A stretch of 6,908 nt of DNA from Sandaracinobacteroides sp039808025 (lineage in GTDB: Bacteria > Pseudomonadota > Alphaproteobacteria > Sphingomonadales > Sphingomonadaceae), in contig JBDHSK010000031.1 in NCBI GenBank assembly GCA_039808025.1, positions 1-6,908 on the forward strand, written 5' to 3'. Positions 5,670-6,908 of the stretch are shown here, piece by piece. The position numbers and the translations under genes are program-made. The notes under the pieces are model-generated. The model worked only from the letters and a program-made list of their open reading frames with translations, ran no database searches and had not been told where the DNA came from. Numbering within the stretch: the stretch's first letter is position 1; every line of letters starts with the position of its first letter.

Positions 5670-5685
5670 ACTCGATGGAGGTTTG

Positions 5686-6908
5686 ATGCCTCAGTCAGTC
5701 AGCCAGTCCACATCTCAACGTGGGCTGGCGTGTGTTCGACCGTGCTGCCTCGCGCTTGCTCTGCTCACCCTCAGCCTCACTGCCTGTACAGTCCCCGCCC
5801 TACGCGCCGCGCCGTCCCCCAGTCGAGCCGCCTGGGTTGCCCGCTCCGATTTGCCACCTCCCCAGCCCGTGTCTGAGCTAGTCGCCCCCGCCCAGCCGAC
5901 GCCTCAGCCCAGTCCAGCCCCGCAGCCTACCTCGGCCCTGTATGCCCCCCTCATTCTCAAGATGGCTCAGTCGCGCTACGAACTCTTCGCCCCCTTGGTC
6001 ATTCAGGCGACGCAGTTGACCATCCCGGTCGTCCATGAGCCGCTGCCCTTCGACCCGGCTTTGACCACGGTGCGCCTGGTCCCCCTGGTTCAGAACCTGA
6101 ACGAGCCCACGAGTGTCACCGGGGCGGGAGACGGGAGAGGTCGGCTGTTTGTCACCGAGCGGAAAGGCCATATTCGCCTCATCCGAGATGGCGTCCGCAC
6201 CTCGCGTGTCTTCCTGGACCTCAGCCACCGCGTCAAGACGGAGGGGCCAGAGCAGGGCTTATTAGACATAACGTTCCATCCCGACTTCGTCCACAATGGT
6301 CTGTTCTATGTGGCCTATACCGACGACAGCGATGCCCTCGTCGTCGCCCGCTACCACGTGTCGAGTGACCCCGACGTCGCTGATCCGGCCAGCGGGCTGA
6401 CCCTCTTGCGTATCGAGAAGCCGACCGAATATCACAACGGTGGGGAGTTGGCCTTCGGCCCGGATGGCTATCTCTACATTGGAGTGGGAGACGGCGGCGA
6501 GCAAGGCGACCCGCACCGCAACGCGCAGAATCCGGGCGTCCTCCTGGGCAAGATTCTGCGCATTGACGTCAACAGCGGCTCGCCCTACGCGGTTCCGCCG
6601 GACAACCCATTTGTCAACCGTCCCGCCTATCAACCTGAGATTTGGGCGCTGGGCCTGCGCAACCCGTGGCGCTTTGCCTTTGACGCCAAAACCGGCGATT
6701 TGTACATCGGGGACGTGGGTCAGGACACCTACGAGGAGGTTGACTTTCAACCGCGTAGCTCGCGGGGCGGCGAAAACTATGGCTGGAACGCGATGGAGGG
6801 GCTGCACTGCTACACGCCTGGCTGCGACCCGACCCGCTATGTCTTGCCTGTGGCCGAGTACGCGCATGACAGCGGCTGCAACGCTGTCATCGGCGGGGTC
6901 GTCTACCG
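5686..6908 (+). CDS. Lipoprotein of the PQQ-dependent glucose/sorbosone dehydrogenase family (3' end missing)
   Basis: Family members are beta-propeller enzymes that oxidise sugars with PQQ and Ca2+ outside the cytoplasm. The 407 residues visible start with a lipoprotein signal ending in the lipobox LTAC (Cys34). A Pro/Gln-rich linker (about 58-84) and a tandem motif LYAPLILK (85-92) and LFAPLVIQ (100-107) follow. The dehydrogenase domain runs from about 127: ERKGHIRLI (158-166), QGLLDITFHPDF (190-201), HNGGELAFGPDG (from His250), ALGLRNPWRF (Arg325-Asn326), GGENYGWN (361-368) and VIGGVVY at the window end. By comparison with soluble glucose dehydrogenase, His250 is the likely catalytic base, with Arg325-Asn326 in the PQQ pocket. 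Asp194 stands where relatives usually have Gly (GLLG). Cysteines at 375, 380 and 398 may form disulfides. Roughly the last 100-150 residues lie outside the window. The start ATG follows GGAGGT. The sugar substrate cannot be told from sequence. Confidence 0.88.
   Translation, partial: MPQSVSQSTSQRGLACVRPCCLALALLTLSLTACTVPALRAAPSPSRAAWVARSDLPPPQPVSELVAPAQPTPQPSPAPQPTSALYAPLILKMAQSRYELFAPLVIQATQLTIPVVHEPLPFDPALTTVRLVPLVQNLNEPTSVTGAGDGRGRLFVTERKGHIRLIRDGVRTSRVFLDLSHRVKTEGPEQGLLDITFHPDFVHNGLFYVAYTDDSDALVVARYHVSSDPDVADPASGLTLLRIEKPTEYHNGGELAFGPDGYLYIGVGDGGEQGDPHRNAQNPGVLLGKILRIDVNSGSPYAVPPDNPFVNRPAYQPEIWALGLRNPWRFAFDAKTGDLYIGDVGQDTYEEVDFQPRSSRGGENYGWNAMEGLHCYTPGCDPTRYVLPVAEYAHDSGCNAVIGGVVY

Noticed and set aside
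5631..5876. Plus-strand open frame of 81 codons
   Set aside because: It overlaps the lipoprotein signal region in another frame and has no supporting ribosome binding site or motif.
6262..6867. Minus-strand open frame of 201 codons
   Set aside because: It is antisense to the GSDH-family domain, whose motifs are clear on the plus strand.
1..6908. RNA genes, CRISPR arrays, insertion sequences or attachment sites
   Set aside because: No tRNA-like cloverleaf, repeated spacer-sized units, terminal inverted repeats or transposase motifs were seen on either strand.

Overview
The window looks like a piece of a GC-rich bacterial chromosome, most likely from a member of the Chloroflexota. That is an inference. 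It rests on the Thr/Pro 'TPTATP' linker behind the signal peptide of the large secreted protein, on the tandem '(Y/F)APL(I/V)' motif behind the lipoprotein signal of the sugar-dehydrogenase-like protein (reminiscent of 'YLPLVLR'-type motifs common in secreted Chloroflexota proteins), and on the small conserved proteins present. No rRNA, tRNA, CRISPR array, transposase or phage gene was seen.

Layout. Four genes lie on the minus strand and one on the plus strand. (1) Positions 1-2678, minus: the first 892 codons of a very large secreted protein. The frame is open to the window edge and the protein is internally duplicated. (2) 2679-3145: a long non-coding stretch upstream of that gene, holding a strong ribosome binding site, a perfect 17-bp palindrome and several stem-loops. 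(3) 3188-3628, minus: a 146-aa conserved soluble protein of unknown function, followed by a perfect 16-bp hairpin. (4) 3793-4083, minus: a 96-aa single-pass membrane protein with a Pro/Gln/Ala tail, also followed by a perfect hairpin. (5) 4244-5449, minus: a 401-aa sulfide:quinone oxidoreductase (SQR)-family flavoprotein, followed by a third hairpin. (6) 5450-5685: a divergent promoter region with inverted repeats and one reasonable plus-strand promoter. (7) 5686-6908, plus: a lipoprotein of the PQQ-dependent glucose/sorbosone dehydrogenase (GSDH) family, cut off by the window end.

How it fits together. Each minus-strand gene has its own Shine-Dalgarno sequence, and the three complete ones each have their own downstream hairpin. 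They therefore look like separate transcription units rather than one operon. Two genes encode probable redox enzymes of the cell envelope: an SQR-like flavoprotein that would pass electrons to quinone, and a PQQ/Ca2+-type dehydrogenase. Three encode proteins of unknown role, two of them secreted or membrane-bound. Nothing in the sequence proves that the five genes form one functional system. The most novel-looking item is the large duplicated secreted protein with calcium-loop-like motifs and its long structured upstream region.
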